The notes: generated by a model from the letters alone, not told the origin. A stretch of DNA of 64,000 bases from Owenia fusiformis (GCA_903813345.2 CAIIXF020000013.1:282805-346804); one strand, 5' to 3'; counted from the stretch's first letter, positions 35,425 through 49,763 are shown. Numbers and translations: made by a program.

Positions 35425-38400
35425 ATCATACTGTTTATTTTAGAGGACATAATTTCCTCTTTAAGGAATGAATTTTGTGTTTTTTTCTTTTATTTTAGGC
35501 TTCCATTTTTAATTAAAGGCTTATTGTTATAGGTTCCCATTGATGATGCAATAGAGAGATTTGCATATTTAACCATTAAATAGGTAGTAAGCTAGCACCC
35601 AAAAATGTATTAGTTCGTGAACAAATTGAAATTACTTGTTTCTTATGTATTTTTATGTGATACTTCAGAAAATGTTTGTCTGACGCGCCGTATCCGGGGC
35701 GAAAGTTGTCAAATTGGCGTTTTCGACCCTAAAATGGAAAATTACAGGGGGTACTTTATCATCATAGAATAAATCATTCAGTTGGTCTTAAATCATCATA
35801 ATAATTTTATGGGGAGTTGATTGGATCATGCTGAGGTAGTATGTTAAGTTTCAATCACCTGTCACTCATGGTTGTCATGGAAACCACAATTTTCATTGAA
35901 AAATCCTTAATTTTGGCAAAACCTGTACAGGTACATAATATAGAATGTGGATTTTTTTTTAAATCAACAGATATAAGAATATTTTAGCACACCCAAAATT
36001 GCCAGGGAAGTTCAAGCATTTGTTTAAGCATAAAGGATATTGCAATTTATATAATTGGTAAGTGTCAAAGACCATACTACTACATAAGTGATCAAAAGTG
36101 GGCGTCGCCCCCATATTAGTAAATGAATACCATTCTCTGAAAAGACAGAGTTTAACTTGACTTTTGAGATACATTTATATTGAAGTTCTTTGAATATACT
36201 TAATATCATGCATTTCTGGTAAATATAATGTACCAGTACATCTAAGTGTAAAAGTTGTTGCATGGGGAGCGGGGGGGGGGGGTGGTAGTAACAGAATTTG
36301 GATGGGGCAGAGCTAATCAGCCTTGGTATAATTCTGATTTATATAGTTCTGGATTTTCAAAGGTTACATCTTCTGGGTCTTCTTCATTTTCATTTCAATA
36401 GGGCCTATATGGGTACTACATTTTACATGATTGGTGCCAAAGACCATACCATTACATAGGTGATCAAAAGTAGGCAGCATCACCTTCATAATAGTAGATG
36501 ATTACCATTCTCTATAAATGCAGGGTTTAAGTAGAATTTTCGATATATATATATATTTATCATTTATACTTCTTTGATTATATACTTAATATCAACCATT
36601 TCAGGTAAATAATGTACATCTCACTGGTGTCAGTTCAGAAGATATTTATAGTTTTCAATGACTTAAGCTACTTTATAGTTGATGTAATACTTTGATATTT
36701 GAACTAAACCAGGCTTATATGGCATATACCATCGCTCGATACTGACCAGTGACACCTGAGTTTTATAGTTATTGCATGAGAGGCAGGTTGAGAGGGGGGG
36801 GGGGTGGGCTAGTAATAGAAATTGGAAGGGGGCAGCGCTAATCAGCTTCAAGTATAAATCTCATAATACTTCGTTCTGGATTTACTAAGGAACATGTACA
36901 TCTTCTAGGTCTTCTTAATATTCATCTCAATATATAGGATATTACAATAAACATGATAGGTTAGTGTCCAAGACCAAACAATTACATAAGTGATCAAAAG
37001 TGGGAATCATCCCAACAACAGTATATGGTTCATTCTCTACAAACAGAGGTCAACTTGAGTTTAAAGATCATCCAGTGATCTCCCCAGGATTTCTTCTCAG
37101 GTGGGTACCAAATTTTCATTTTCACAATTCAGACCAAAATTGGTCAAAATATGCCAATTTTTCATGATTTTCTCACTTTCATGTGGGTGCATATGGATTT
37201 TCAGGTGGGTGCAAACATATTTTCAAAATCTAAGGTGGGTGCTGCACCCACTTGCTTATGCTTGGAAGATCACTGTCATCTATACTTCAATTATTTAAGA
37301 AATATAGACTGAAGAGCAGGTGTTATATTGACAAATATACTCCACATGGCTAGGCAAGGGAGTGAGGGGTTCGAAAGCTTTTGTACCTAGCCCTAAGGGG
37401 TCATTGTCAATATCACGCCTGCTCTGAGGTATATATTACAATTCAAACATGAAAACTCCCCAAAATTTTTCGAATATTCAAATTATGGTCTGCTACAGCC
37501 CTCTTGATGTCACATATTGCTCGTATTACCAAGGGTAGTGTTAACGAATATACCCTGGGTAAAATATTGACTTTGTTCACAGTTCATAGAAGGCGTGAAT
37601 ACAGTCATGTTTGAATATAATTTACATAAAACATTTCTCATAAATACGTTTAGTAGTATAGTTTTTACGTGGGGTGAGGGTGGGGAAGTGGTTACAGACC
37701 TCTCCCTCCCAATTATTCTGTTACTACTCCCATCTAGGGCCTGGCATATTATATGCAGCCTTCATACCTTCGCTAGATTAAGTAAGTGCCATGCTTTGAA
37801 GGGGCAGGATAGCACATTTTAAAAAGATGGAGCACCATATTGTGTCCCAGCTATATGACTCTCAAATCTGCAAGTGTTTAGTGGTATTTTTTCTTAAGAG
37901 ATTGTTGATATATCAATAACATGCAATAAAACAAAAGAACGAAAATGATCAGATTATGAGAAGGCTCATCTATAGTTGTTATTGTATTGTCATCACTACA
38001 CATTCTGATACTCATAGCATCTTTCTGTCTCACCTGAAGGGCTGGGAAGAAATAAAATGTCATGGTTTATCATGATGATCACTGGAAAGGATATGGCATT
38101 TCCCACCTGCTACACAGTAGATTTTTTATTCTGGTCTTTATCATTCAATTAAGTGTAACTGGTATAGTTGCTTCTTATTTGCATCCTTATTCATGAACTC
38201 ATTCTAATCTTAAGGGACTCATGTTTTTCTACATTTGATAAGGTGATGTGCCACCACCCTCTTCTTCTCCTATCAGGTTCGTTTATAGAATTTTGGATTT
38301 AATTATCACATAATCACTCTGCTGTTAGAAGTATCTTGAAAAACATGTATTTTCTGCCAGCTCCAGAAACAAAACAACCCATCAGAGAATCCATGAAATT

Positions 38401-38844
38401 TAGTATATTTCCTTAGGGCCCATATGGGCCCAGAGAGTAATATTGTCACAAGGAATAAACACATTTTCAATCCATCTCTTATGTGCATTCTAAAGATTAC
38501 ATATCTTTCATTTCATTTATTTATTCCTTAAATTAATGTGTTAGGATAAGCACAGAATACAGCAAAGTGTAGTGCTGCCATGCTGGACAAACAAAAGAAG
38601 ACTGATTAATATAAAAAACATTTATGTTAAGCCACAATGTCTTACACCAGCAAAACCAGATAAACCAATTGAAATAGAAGTTTAGACCCCATACTAAAAC
38701 AATCAAAAACTATGAAGGAACCGAGATCAGTCTTCTTCCACCTTGTCAAGAGCTTACTACAAAGCACTTATGCATATGGCCCATATTGTAAACCCTGACA
38801 TTCCAGCAGGACATGGGTATTGACTGGTATTCTCATACAAATGA

Positions 38845-39951
38845 TTGTTATCCCATGGAACGAAGTTCGGAGGGATATAGGGAACGCCTCCGTCCGTCCG
38901 TCCGTACGTACGTCCGTCCGTCCGGGCAATAACTCAAATACCGTTGGCCCGATTTTATTCATATTTTGTACACATATACCCTATGGGGGTAGAAGTTCTG
39001 CTCGAAAGCCGATTTTCAAAATGGCCGCTCATTTAAAAATGGCGGCCATTTTAGTGCCGATTTTACAGTAATTTAGGTGCAATATGTAAAACTGTAATAG
39101 CAATATGTTTTAAATGTAAAAAAAATTATATAGGACATAAATAAAGCTAGAAGTGTAGATTTAAAAAAGCACATGGCAGCCATCTTGAAAAATGGCGGCC
39201 TTTACTCGTTATTTTACGATTTTTGCTGTAACTCGAAAAGTAGTTGAGCGATTTTGTTCATATTTGGTATGTGAATACTATAAGCATGGCACACTGTCTA
39301 ATGACACTTTTGGTAGAAGGCGGCCATTTTGAAAAATGGCGGACATTTTGAAAAATGGCCGCCATTTTAACTTATTTTACTAAAACTCGAAAAGTAGTGG
39401 AGCGATTTTGTTCATATTTGGTATGTTAATACGTATAAGCATGGCACACTGTCTAATGACACTTTTGGTAGAGGGCGGTCATTTTTCAAAATGTCCGCCA
39501 TTTTAATGTATTTTACTATAACTCGAAAAGTAGTGGAGCGATTTTGTTCATATTCGGTATGTGAATACTGTAAGCATGGCACACTGTCTAATGACACTTT
39601 TGGTAGAAGGCGGCCATTTTGAAAAATGGCGGACATTTTGAAAAATGGCTGCCATTTTAACTTATTTTACTATAACTCAAAAAGTAGTGGAGCGATTTTG
39701 TTCATATTTGGTACGTGAATCCGTATAAGCATGGCACACTGTCCAATGAGACTTTTGGTAGAAGGCGGCCATTTTTCAAAATGGCCTCCATTTTAACGTA
39801 TTTTACCATAACTCAAAAAGTAGTAGAGCGATTTTGTTCATATTTGGTATGTGAATATTATAAGCATGGCACACTGTCTAATGACACTTTTGGTAGAAGG
39901 TGCCCCTTTTGAAAAATGTTCGATGGGATTCGCTACGCTTTGGCGTTGCCG
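38845..39951 (+). repeat. Dispersed repeat with TCCG-rich start and ATGGCGGCCATTTT array, copy inside the foldback element
   Basis: Same family as 3481-4040 and 59920-60460 but larger, because an internal array has expanded. It begins at 'TTATCCCATGGAACGAAG', runs through CCGTCCGTCCG, and ends at 'TTCGATGGGATTCGCTACGC'. Non-coding. Confidence 0.7.
39240..39910. repeat. Dimeric tandem array (155 + 135 bp)
   Basis: The marker ACACTGTC occurs at 39291, 39446, 39581, 39736 and 39871, giving spacings 155, 135, 155, 135. The longer unit has an extra GGCGGACATTTTGAAAAAT-type segment of about 20 bp. Units carry self-complementary GGCGGCCATTTT / AAAATGGCCGCC motifs. Confidence 0.85.
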
Positions 39952-41638
39952 TTGTTCTGGTTGATATAGCACCAGGAGATGAATCAGAAAGACTCCAGAA
40001 GATGTATCTTATGAAATCCAGAACTCTGAAGATGAAATTGATACTAAATGCTGACTTGTTCCCCCCACACCTCCAAGTTCTGTTACTACCCCCCTCCCAT
40101 ATAACTATATACAGTATATTGAGATAACTAAGAAGACCCAGAAAATACCCAATTCTGTTACTAACCCAACCCCTCCTCATGCAATAACCATTGCTCTGAG
40201 TTGTACATTATTTACCAGAAAAAAATATAAAGTATAATCAAAGAAGTCCAATGTAAATGTATCTCAAGTCAAGTTTAACTCTGGTTTTATAGAGAATAGC
40301 AATCATCTACTCTAGTATGGGGGCGACGCCCAGTTTTGATTACTTGTGTAATTGTATGTTCTTTGACACTGACCAATCATGTAAGTTGTAATATCCCATA
40401 TATTGAGATGAATATGAAGAAGACCCAGAAGATGTACCCCATGAAATCCAGATATATGTAGGTGAGTTTCATACTTAAGGTTGATTAGCTCTGCCTCCTC
40501 CCAATTCTTTTACTAGCCCCCCTCTGTACCCCCCATGCAATAACTATAACACTAAGATGTACATTACTTACTAGAAATGCTTGATATAAAATATAATCAA
40601 ATAAGTCTAGTGTAAATGTATCTCAAAAGTCAAGTTAAACTCTGTTTTTATAGAGTATAGCAATCATCTACTATTATGGGGGCGACGCCCACTTTTGATC
40701 ACTCATGTAATTGTATGTTCTTTGACACTGACCAATCATGTAAATTGCAATATCCTTTATATTTAAACAAATGTTTGAACTGTACTGGTTATTTTGAGTG
40801 TGCTAAAATGTGTTGATATGTGTGGATTCAAAAAATAATCCATATTCTACATGATGTACATGTTCAGGTTTTGCAAAATTAAGGATATTTTGAACGAAAA
40901 TTGTGGTTTCCATGACAACCATGAGTGACAGAGCATTGAAATTTTACATACTACCTTAGCATGATCCAATCAACTCCCCATAAAATTATTATGATGATTG
41001 AAGACTAACAGAATGATTTATTCAGTGATGATAAAGTACCCCCTGTTATTTTCCATTTTAGGGTCGAAAATGCCAATTTGACAACTTTCGCCCCGGATAT
41101 GGCGCGTCAGACAAACATTTTCTGAAGTATCACATAAAAATACATAAGAAGCAAGTAATTTCAATTTGTTCACGAACTAATACATTTTTGGGTGCTAGCT
41201 TACTACCTAAAAAGACTTGATGACATAATAGAATTCTGTTGACAATTTTCCATAAGAAATTTAATTAAGTTTAAATAATGCACCATTCAAAAGTTTGCCT
41301 GAGACCCCCCACGCAGGGAGGTTGGGGAATTTAATTTGAGAGAGGGGAAATTGACACATTTATTTGGCCAATGACGGAGTGAGGATGTTAAATTCCCTAT
41401 TCATGCCAATGGGAGGAGGGGGGGGGGGGGGGGTCTCTCACAAACGTTTGAATGGTGTATAAGTCATTCTGCTGTAAGCCTATTCAGTTCTCCAAATTTT
41501 TATTCCAAACGTTGAGTTTTTTTTAGTTTAAAAAGTTTTAAAACATGAATATCTACTCAGGTGATATTGTCATGGAATATTTGATTTGAGTTGGGTGGAT
41601 ATGGGGCTGATGGTGGACTGCGACTGGGATCATACAGG

Positions 41639-42065
41639 GTGGTCAAAAAACGGCAACCCTGCATTTTCCTCATATCTTTGTCATTTTAAGAAATAACTTC
41701 CTGATTTTTCACATATTTGTAGAACATATAATTTCCTACTATCCCACAAAATACAGCACTTTCAACAACATGTCACAGGTGTGGCCATCATCGCCCTGTA
41801 GGCAAACCTGCACAAGCTGGCAACAATCCAACTGTATTCCTCAGCAGGTATGGCGTGAATGACATGGATGATCTTCCTTTTATGGTCTGCAATTGTCCTG
41901 AGGTCATTCTCATACACTCTATCTTTGGTGTATACCCACAGGTAGAAGTCAGATAGGACAATTTAGATGACATGAGCAGGTTTGCCTACAGCCCAATATT
42001 AGCCACTGGGGCATGTTGTTTAAAGTGCTGTAACATTGTGATTGTCAGTCTAATGGTCATGAACT
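41639..42065. mobile_element. Partial foldback MITE ending CAGGGTGG, right-arm copy
   Basis: Mirror of 11305-11757; relative of the complete element at 28305-28879. Confidence 0.6.
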
Positions 42066-42387
42066 CCTTTGCCAAATTAAAGACAGATACAGTATCAGCA
42101 TAGAGAGGAATCCAATTTTTGGCTGAACAACAAATACCAGATGGATCAGGAGGAACCAATCAAAGTGATACACTAGCAACTAGCACACATCATTCATATC
42201 TGGCAAACAGTGTAGACATTTAGGGCAAAACTGAGACTGCTAAAACAACCCTTTGACCTTAAAAGTCAGGTGGTTGGTATCAAATTAAGCTGCTCAACAT
42301 AACCCGGAGTACTTCAGTTTCGGTCCATATGAAAAGGTGCTGGTCAATCAGAAAATTGACTCAGAAATAATTTAAACCTCAAGAACA

Positions 42388-42700
42388 TACTGTACGCCCA
42401 GTATTTTTCGCGTGCGATTTAGTTTTGCGCTTTTCGCGATTGTGTTAAAATCGTGAAAATAAATCATGGCTAATTTTGCGAATTAAAGGCTGAGGTGCAA
42501 CAATGCCGTTGACTAAGATCTAGAAATTGTAAATCTTATCCAAATATGATTACTGTAGATAAGGTAAATTAGTTTACAGAGCTTGAGGATTCAGAGAATA
42601 ATGGAATTTAAACCTTTGAAATCCGCGAAATTTAATGGCCGCGAAATTGGTATTTCTCAAAATTTGCGAAATTAAAACTGGGTGTACTGGGTGTACAGTA
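42388..42700. mobile_element. MITE with TACTGTACRCCCRGTA termini, right-arm copy
   Basis: Mirror of 10682-11006 with matching ends and TTTCGCG-rich subterminal sequence. Confidence 0.75.
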
Positions 42701-44193
42701 GCTTGTTCAGTAATTTAGTGTCAGTGTCAGTCTGCATGTTTTCTATTTTTGGTCAACTTTTATTCTATATTATACTTTTTCGTTTTTGTGGAATGTGTAA
42801 TAGCAGTTGGAGTTGAGCATTTGTAACAAATAGGTGCTGACAGTTTGCATGTTAATGCCTGGTTTCAGAAAGACAGAACCTGCAAGAATAGATGGAACAT
42901 TGTAGATAAATGGAAATCAATCTGTTTCAATTAAGAAATAAGGACATTTCAATGTCTGAGGCTTGAAATTATTTAAAAGCCATGCCCATTTAGAATTTAG
43001 AACATTTTTCTTAATGCTGTTAATTTCAAATTGTAGGTAGGTTGATTTACCAAACTCCAGGATGAAAACCAAATTGCTTTAAACTACTTTAGGTGATATC
43101 TCCAAGATTTAAGAGAAGGAAACGCTGGACTGCTGTATATGACTTTGTGATGAGGTAACCAGAAGCCATAATTCTTGCTGTGGTTCTTGCAAGCTTCTCT
43201 GAAACCACCTGCTCCACCCTTGGATCTTAAGCTTTGGCATTAGAATTGTTTCTCTTTGGGGTATTGCATTACCAATAATTTAACCTGCAGTGACTGTATT
43301 TCTGTATCTGCCACATTGTATTATTCAATCAGTTTATTTATCTTTTGTATGCTTTATTCTATGAATGCAGACATTGCTGGGAAAGTCAAGCAGTCAATAC
43401 AAGGCATCAGTAGTACCAGACTCTTGTGATTCTTGCTTTATTTAACCAAGATGCAATTGCTAAATGAGATGTGTCCAAGCAAGTTTACTCGAAGTGGTTA
43501 GGTTTTAAGAGGATATATTTATTATTATTTATGTACTGGAGACTTTGACCTGAGAATAGATAACAAATTAAGGAAAATGTGGCATGAACAAGAGGGCTGA
43601 AGAAAACACACAAACATAAAGATACATTCAATGACAAAAGAATACTTTCAAAGAATAATGGATATAACAAACCAATCTGAGGCTAAATGAAAAAGATGGA
43701 AAAACAATCAGCAAAATAAGAATGGACAGGAAGTGAGCATTTACTTACAACTGCAAGAAATAGAAGTATTTTCAGGTTTACTGCTATGGGGAGTACATGT
43801 TCTGTCAACATTGGTAATTGGTAATCAGATAGTTTTAAGTCCATCAACCTATTTACTATAGGGTTCTCACTGAATCTTTAGACTAAAATGCAGAATCTCA
43901 CTATTTTATTTCTAATATTTTTGGTCACCAAAAAAATTCTACAAATATGAATTAAGAAAGCATTTAAATCTTTGAATCAAATTTGAACTGTGAACATTCT
44001 GCCATGTTAACCAAAGGAATGTATTATAAATCAAACTCAGTCTAAAAATCTTATTGAGAACTAACACAACTTCTTTTTAAAGTACAAATGTGTTCTAAGA
44101 TTATGTATGTTTCCATTGTGAATGATAATATGATTCTTCCAAAGTGGAAGAAATTCAACTTCCTTTTATAACGACCTATAATTGGTTGTTGTA

Positions 44194-45007
44194 CAGTATG
44201 TCCCCAAAAAACGCAACAAAGAAAAACATTGTAAAATCACAAAACCAGTGATGAGTACATCAATTTCATTTTGTTTATCATGAAGCCATGTGTCTCCCCT
44301 TTCCAATGATATGTCATTTGTTCATATCCAATCATGGACCACTGAAAAATCATTGTTTTTTCGCACATGGGTGAAAAGGCCTTTGTGCCAAGTTATGAAA
44401 TATCTATCAACAGATCCTTATTGTGCAATCAGGTAAATCATTATGTAATTGGTACTGGGGATTAAATTTTTGTCACAAGATTTACATAACACAAGTTTCT
44501 GATTTAGATTTACTGAGAAAAAAGAAAAAATGAAAAGAAAATTTAACTTTAAGTGTTCATCAGTATCCTTGTTGGTTCAGTTTAACGAACATATGGAAAA
44601 AGTGGCATAAACAGTCGTTGTCTGTCATCTTATGAAAGATTACTCATGAAAGATTACATTCCATGCCCTTTCACATGACCACTATTTCTTTACTCACTGA
44701 GACTGGCCTGTGTGTCCATGTCGCACACCTTTTTGAATCATCTGGGGTTCTGGCAGAGAGCAGCAACCTCATTGGTGACTCTTTGTTAATTGTTGCAATG
44801 TCTAAAACTTGGCCCAGAGCAGATTTTGGCACGTTGTACAAAAGGAATGATTATTCAGTGGTCTATGGTCTTATATGAATAATTGGCATACCATTGGAAA
44901 GAGGAGACATATGGCTTCCTGGTAAACTAAATCAAATTGATGTAATCATCATTGGTTTTGTGATTTTACAATGTCTTTGTTTGTTGCGTTTTTTATGGGA
45001 CGCACTG
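44194..45007. mobile_element. 814-bp Tc1/mariner-type element with TA duplication (right arm only)
   Basis: The left arm keeps an empty TA site near 9193; the right arm has TA at 44192-44193 and 45008-45009. Inverted ends of about 60 bp start CAGTATGTCCCCAAAAAACG and CAGTGCGTCCCATAAAAAAC (reversed). The 71-codon frame at 44663-44878 shows no transposase motif I recognise. Confidence 0.83.
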
Positions 45008-47544
45008 TATATCTATTAAAATGAATTACAAGGTGAGTGAATCTACTTATCAGTTATTATTAGCTCACGTGATGAGCTGCTGTTACCACACACTTCCTTT
45101 ATAACAACCTATAACTGCATAGGATGTTATATATCCATTAAAATTAAGTACAACGTAAGTGCATCTACTAATCAGTCGACCCAAGTTTACCAAAATAAAA
45201 TTTTTTTGCAATTAGAATTCCTTAATAGCAATTAATACTCGCTCAACCTTAAGCTATGTTGTGTAGTTGGGGTGAATGAAGGGAATCTCTTTCATCCAAT
45301 TTCAATTGGACAATAAATGGACAATACAGCCTTTGGCAACTTCTTCAATCAGATCTTTTTTGCATCCTCATGACACTGTGACCTTTGTCCTTGTTATGCT
45401 TTGTACTATCTTAAGACAGGAGAATATCTGGTCTGATGAGTATCATATAGTGCAGTGATTTGGCAATAGAAGTTTTAATGCAAATCAACCAAACAACCTT
45501 GAATTGTGAAACAACTTCTTGTGGTGGTCAGTACACTTCTCCTGGGTTTCTTCCAAGTGCCCTTTGCCTTAACAAGATCAAATTACTGAGGATGTGTCGT
45601 TTTCTTTTCATGGAGTTGATCATGCCTTCATGTGAACAAGTTTTTTAATTGGAATTTTCAGCATGCCAGTGTGTACTTGTTACTATATTGTTTAATCACC
45701 CTGTGTTAAAGTTGGCTGGTTAAAGAACTAAATCTGATATTGATTTAAGCATAACTAATTATAATTTATTTAAAATATCTGTCTCTTATTATCTTGAGCC
45801 TCTGTAGTGACCTGGCCCCATCTTTCCTTGCATTTGCATTGAACACCAATGATGTCTTTGGGACAAAGTCTGCTCTCTGCATCACCAATTGCACCATCTT
45901 GACTCATATTTTCACACTTAATTGATTATCTTAAAATACTCTTGTAATACTTTAGGGTCCTTGGATGAATTTTTAAAGCATCAAAATACAATTTCCAATA
46001 AGCCAATGCCACATTTTGTATATTTTGAATGTTAGTTTTATTTATAATGTTAATAGTTCTGCCCAGGTGAATGATTTTCATCAAACCTATTCAATTTCTA
46101 AATGTTGTTATTTGCTCGGCTGTTTCATATTTTTTAATAAAGTCGAGTAAAGGATCTTTATATGATTAACCCCAATATTTCTAAAGAATATTACAGTAGT
46201 AGGACTCCATATTTTTCTAAATGCTTGCAGAGAGATCTAGTTAATAATCCATTTTTTACAAAAAAAACTCAAAAACCATCAATAAATCTAGTTTTACAAG
46301 GCATATATAATTTTATAATGGGTTGAAGATGTATTTTTTATTTTTGACAATCCGAGAAACACTTTAGTAGAGAAATGGCCACCAGAGCAAATTATTTGAT
46401 AAACAATGTTTTTTATCTTTGTGTTGTGGAGAAAATGCTACATTCAAATGTTTCTCTAATTAGAATATTTACTTTGTGCTGTATCAGTAGTTTACAGTAT
46501 TCTTAGTTGTGTTTGGTTCAGATCAGCGTTTATATTTCATGGTTGGGTTCTGGTCCAAATGAAGGCCAGCTTGCCGTTTTGCCTTATTGTAACTCCTTGA
46601 ACAAAAGTATTTCACCCTTAAGCAGAACATTTTCACAAAAGTGATTAAGTACATTCCTATTATTGGACATCTTATATTTTCTTAGATACAGCTTTGCACT
46701 TTAGATTACAGTAAACCTCACTTAGTAAGATTACAACTTTGCCCCAAATTCCCTTTACTGATAATTTTTTGATGAATAATAAAACATGATTCCCTAAGTT
46801 CCCTTGAAGCTAAAAACACATTTCCAGTGAAGCCTGCCATATGTTCCTCCACAAAAGCATGATTTATTATCCCTTATCACAATATCAAGATTTTAGGGTT
46901 ATTTCACATGCCAGGTTAATCCATGTTTTTTAAAGGTGACTAACATGTAGAATTCTTATTGAACTTTTGCAATCTAAGATTTTATAATATGTTATGGCAC
47001 TTCAAAATGGTAGAAAATCTTTACATTGCTTGTTTTGGGGTTTATTTTAGAAATGAAAGTGTATACGGAAGTCCCAAAGAAGAAAGACCAAAGCATTAAA
47101 ATATAAAAATTATAGCAAGCAACTGGGAACATCTAAGACCATAACCTGTCATATAAGCAAAATAAACTCTCAAATTACCAAACTATGGTCTAATATACAA
47201 AGGAACAATGTGTTATATCCTGTTCCACCATTCTGGATTATCTGAGATCATTTTTGTTTTGTTATTTTAAACATTTTTCATATCACACCTGATTGTTACA
47301 TTTCATTGGTCCATCTGCACTTGTACAATTGTAATGTTATCAGGTAGATATAGTGATCAATCTTTCTTTTGGTAGGTCTATGATTTAGTGAAAATAATCA
47401 GCTGGCTGCTCATAGTCTGATTGTTTTACTAATGGGCACTCGTTCATCTCATTATTACATAATATGATACCTATAGCAGGTGAGTGATCAACCAATTCTG
47501 TAGTGAAGACATAGTTCATTCTTTTTTTGGTACATGATGACATT

Positions 47545-47670
47545 TAAGTTGCTGGTGAAAAAATTAATTAAGCATATAGCTTACTCTATTTTGATCCATA
47601 TGTAAGTATCAAGTTGCTGGTGAAAGAATTAATTAAGCATATAGCTTACTCTATTTTGATCCATATGTAA
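47545..47670 (+). repeat. Short direct tandem duplication (~65 bp)
   Basis: Two nearly identical units from 'AAGTTGCTGGTGAAARAATT' to 'TTTTGATCCATATGTAA' lie head to tail. Confidence 0.8.
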
Positions 47671-47983
47671 AGTATATTTTGTCCATAATGAATATTCAAT
47701 CAGTCCAGCTACCATTAGTTGCGTAAAATATGGCAGATTTGTAAAACAATTAATTTTGTCTTAGTTGCTATGTCAGCTTGGTTATGTTTTCTCAGTTATG
47801 ACAAATCCTTTCCGTCCAATCTTTTCTATTGATAATAATCTAAAAGTTATGACAACTATTTCAGTCCAATATTTTGGAACACTGTGTGTTATTGCTCTAT
47901 CTGACATTGTACACCTGAATATGATCATGCAATGATCAAATCTTTTGTCGGGCACTTTCCTCTATTTTTTTCATAAGATACCA

Positions 47984-48410
47984 GTAGCAGGTGAGTGATT
48001 GGTGAACTGTTTAAATAATTGCAACAATCTGCTGTTGTTTACATTTAGGTTTGTTAAAGGGCAAAAAATACCCCCAAAGTATACAAAATACAACGAGAAA
48101 ATAAAACATTCAATATTTACATCAAGTAAGAAGGAAAACAAATCTGGAATATCCCATACTATGATCTACTTTGTATGGAAACAATGTGCCCCTCTCAGTA
48201 GCAGGTGAGTGATTGGTGAACTGTTTAAATAATTGCAACAATCTGTTGTTGTTTACATTTAGGTTTGTTAAAGGGCAAAAAATACCCCAAAGTATACAAA
48301 ATACAACAGGAAAATAAAACATTCAATATTTACATCAAGTAAGAAGGAAAACAAATCTGGAATATCCCATACTATGATCTACTTTGTATGGAAACAATGT
48401 GCCCCTCCTC
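47984..48410 (+). repeat. 214-bp direct tandem duplication
   Basis: GTAGCAGGTG recurs at 47984 and 48198; I noticed only about four differences between the units, so the duplication is recent. Confidence 0.88.
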
Positions 48411-49079
48411 CTATCATACAGAAACCATTGTCACAATCCAAGACCATTTAGTATTCCATTAATGAAACAATACAAAATGGAAACACTTTCTGTACTGATC
48501 AAGCACATTTCAAGAGGGTTTTCATGCTTCTTATCCTAAAGCTCACCTTAACACATTGTATTCCTTTGTAATCAGATATTAGCACAGGCAAGATGATATA
48601 ATATCTACAAGTTTTATTACTTCTAATTAGATGAAATATAAGCTGAGATGAAAGATCTCAAAAATCTTTCAATCTGTGTTCAGTGTGTTGACTTCAGCAA
48701 GAATTCAGAGCTATGAAGCAAACCCTCCAGTGTGAGCTTCTTGTGTTTATTCATTACAAGCAAATTACTGCAATATATTAATATTGTGGGAAATTAAAAG
48801 GGCTTGGTTAGGCACCTGTCAGTATTGACCTCATAGGCCAGGCCATGGGTACAAGGTTCTTGGGTTTAGGCCAGAATGGGCCAGTTATATTTGTTACATG
48901 CAGTGTTCATATTTAAATCAATAAAAATCTATCTATAAATGTAATAATAACTAAAAGTTGTGATTTATTGTCATGATTCTACCTTGCTTTGATATATTTT
49001 AACAATTAACTATGAAATATTACAGAAGTTTCGTTATCACTTTTCAAAAACTTATACTTATACTTATAAACCCAATATA

Positions 49080-49763
49080 CAAGGTGTTTCATAATTTCCT
49101 AATTTGTCGGGAAATATCTCCTCGGACGGTAATAAAAAGGGCCAATGGCATACCATCCGTACCCCTTTGATGTAAAGCATGTTTAGTTGTGTCATACATG
49201 TTTTCTAGAATCAAATAGGCTCATATAGCACACGGGTTATATAGATTTATCTACTCTCAAATACACTTTTTGTAGATGATTGTTTTGAATCACCTTGTAG
49301 AAATATCGAAGGGAGAATTAGTTCAGCTAATGAATGAGTCGAGCTGTTTGATTGGATACTATACCTATTCAGCCAATTAATGTTGATAAACCATTCTGCT
49401 CAGTAAGTCCACCCATATACTAGTATGCGGAGATCCACTCTATAAGTTTATAATCTGCTTATAAAGGCCCTTTTATACGTTAAAACTTGTAGTGATTCTC
49501 TTAAAAGGGTCTTGTTTATCGTACACTACAAGGACCCATCAACTAGCGTTTAGTTTATAGTGTCCATAATTGACACTAGCAAAGGACATTGCATCCACAG
49601 TCCCTAGTTGATGATGGAGCTTGACTATATCAGGAATAGTTATGCCCCACTTGGTACAGATTATGAAAATCAATTTGAATTGATTTTAGTTCAACAAGAC
49701 CCTTTAAACTATAAGTATACGTATACGTTTTTGAAACAACTTATAACGAAAATTCTCTAATAG
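49080..49763. mobile_element. Array-free relative of the 1.9-kb inverted-end element
   Basis: Shares 'AAGGTGTTTCATAAT' and the TTTGATTGGATACT...ATAAGTTTATAATC segment with 20280-20500, and near its end 'TTTTTGAAACAACTTATAAC' with 18870. It lacks the 162-bp units. It lies in the right-arm-only block. Confidence 0.6.

Larger units (their letters stand above)
35581..41209. mobile_element. 5.6-kb foldback element (right arm only)
   Basis: Termini TAGGTAGTAAGCTAGCACCC and exact inverse at 41190-41209. The arms stay inverted-identical or nearly so for more than 350 bp, including a CpG-rich block around 35685-35705 (GACGCGCCGTATCCGGGGCG). Further in, about three copies on the left and two on the right of a subterminal unit with 'GATCAAAAGTGGG' and 'GGGGGCGACGCCC' face each other. 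The left arm is empty at 18672-18680. Alignment of the flanks implies a short A-rich duplication of about 3 bp (AAA). No transposase frame is visible; the core holds other repeats (37080-37260 and 38845-39951). Confidence 0.85.

Noticed and set aside
39878-40180. 100-codon minus-strand frame
   Set aside because: Spans the end of a dispersed repeat and foldback arm sequence; no domain and no mirrored conservation.
44663-44878. 71-codon frame in the 814-bp element as transposase
   Set aside because: No DDE-type or helix-turn-helix motif, and too short; the element appears non-autonomous.
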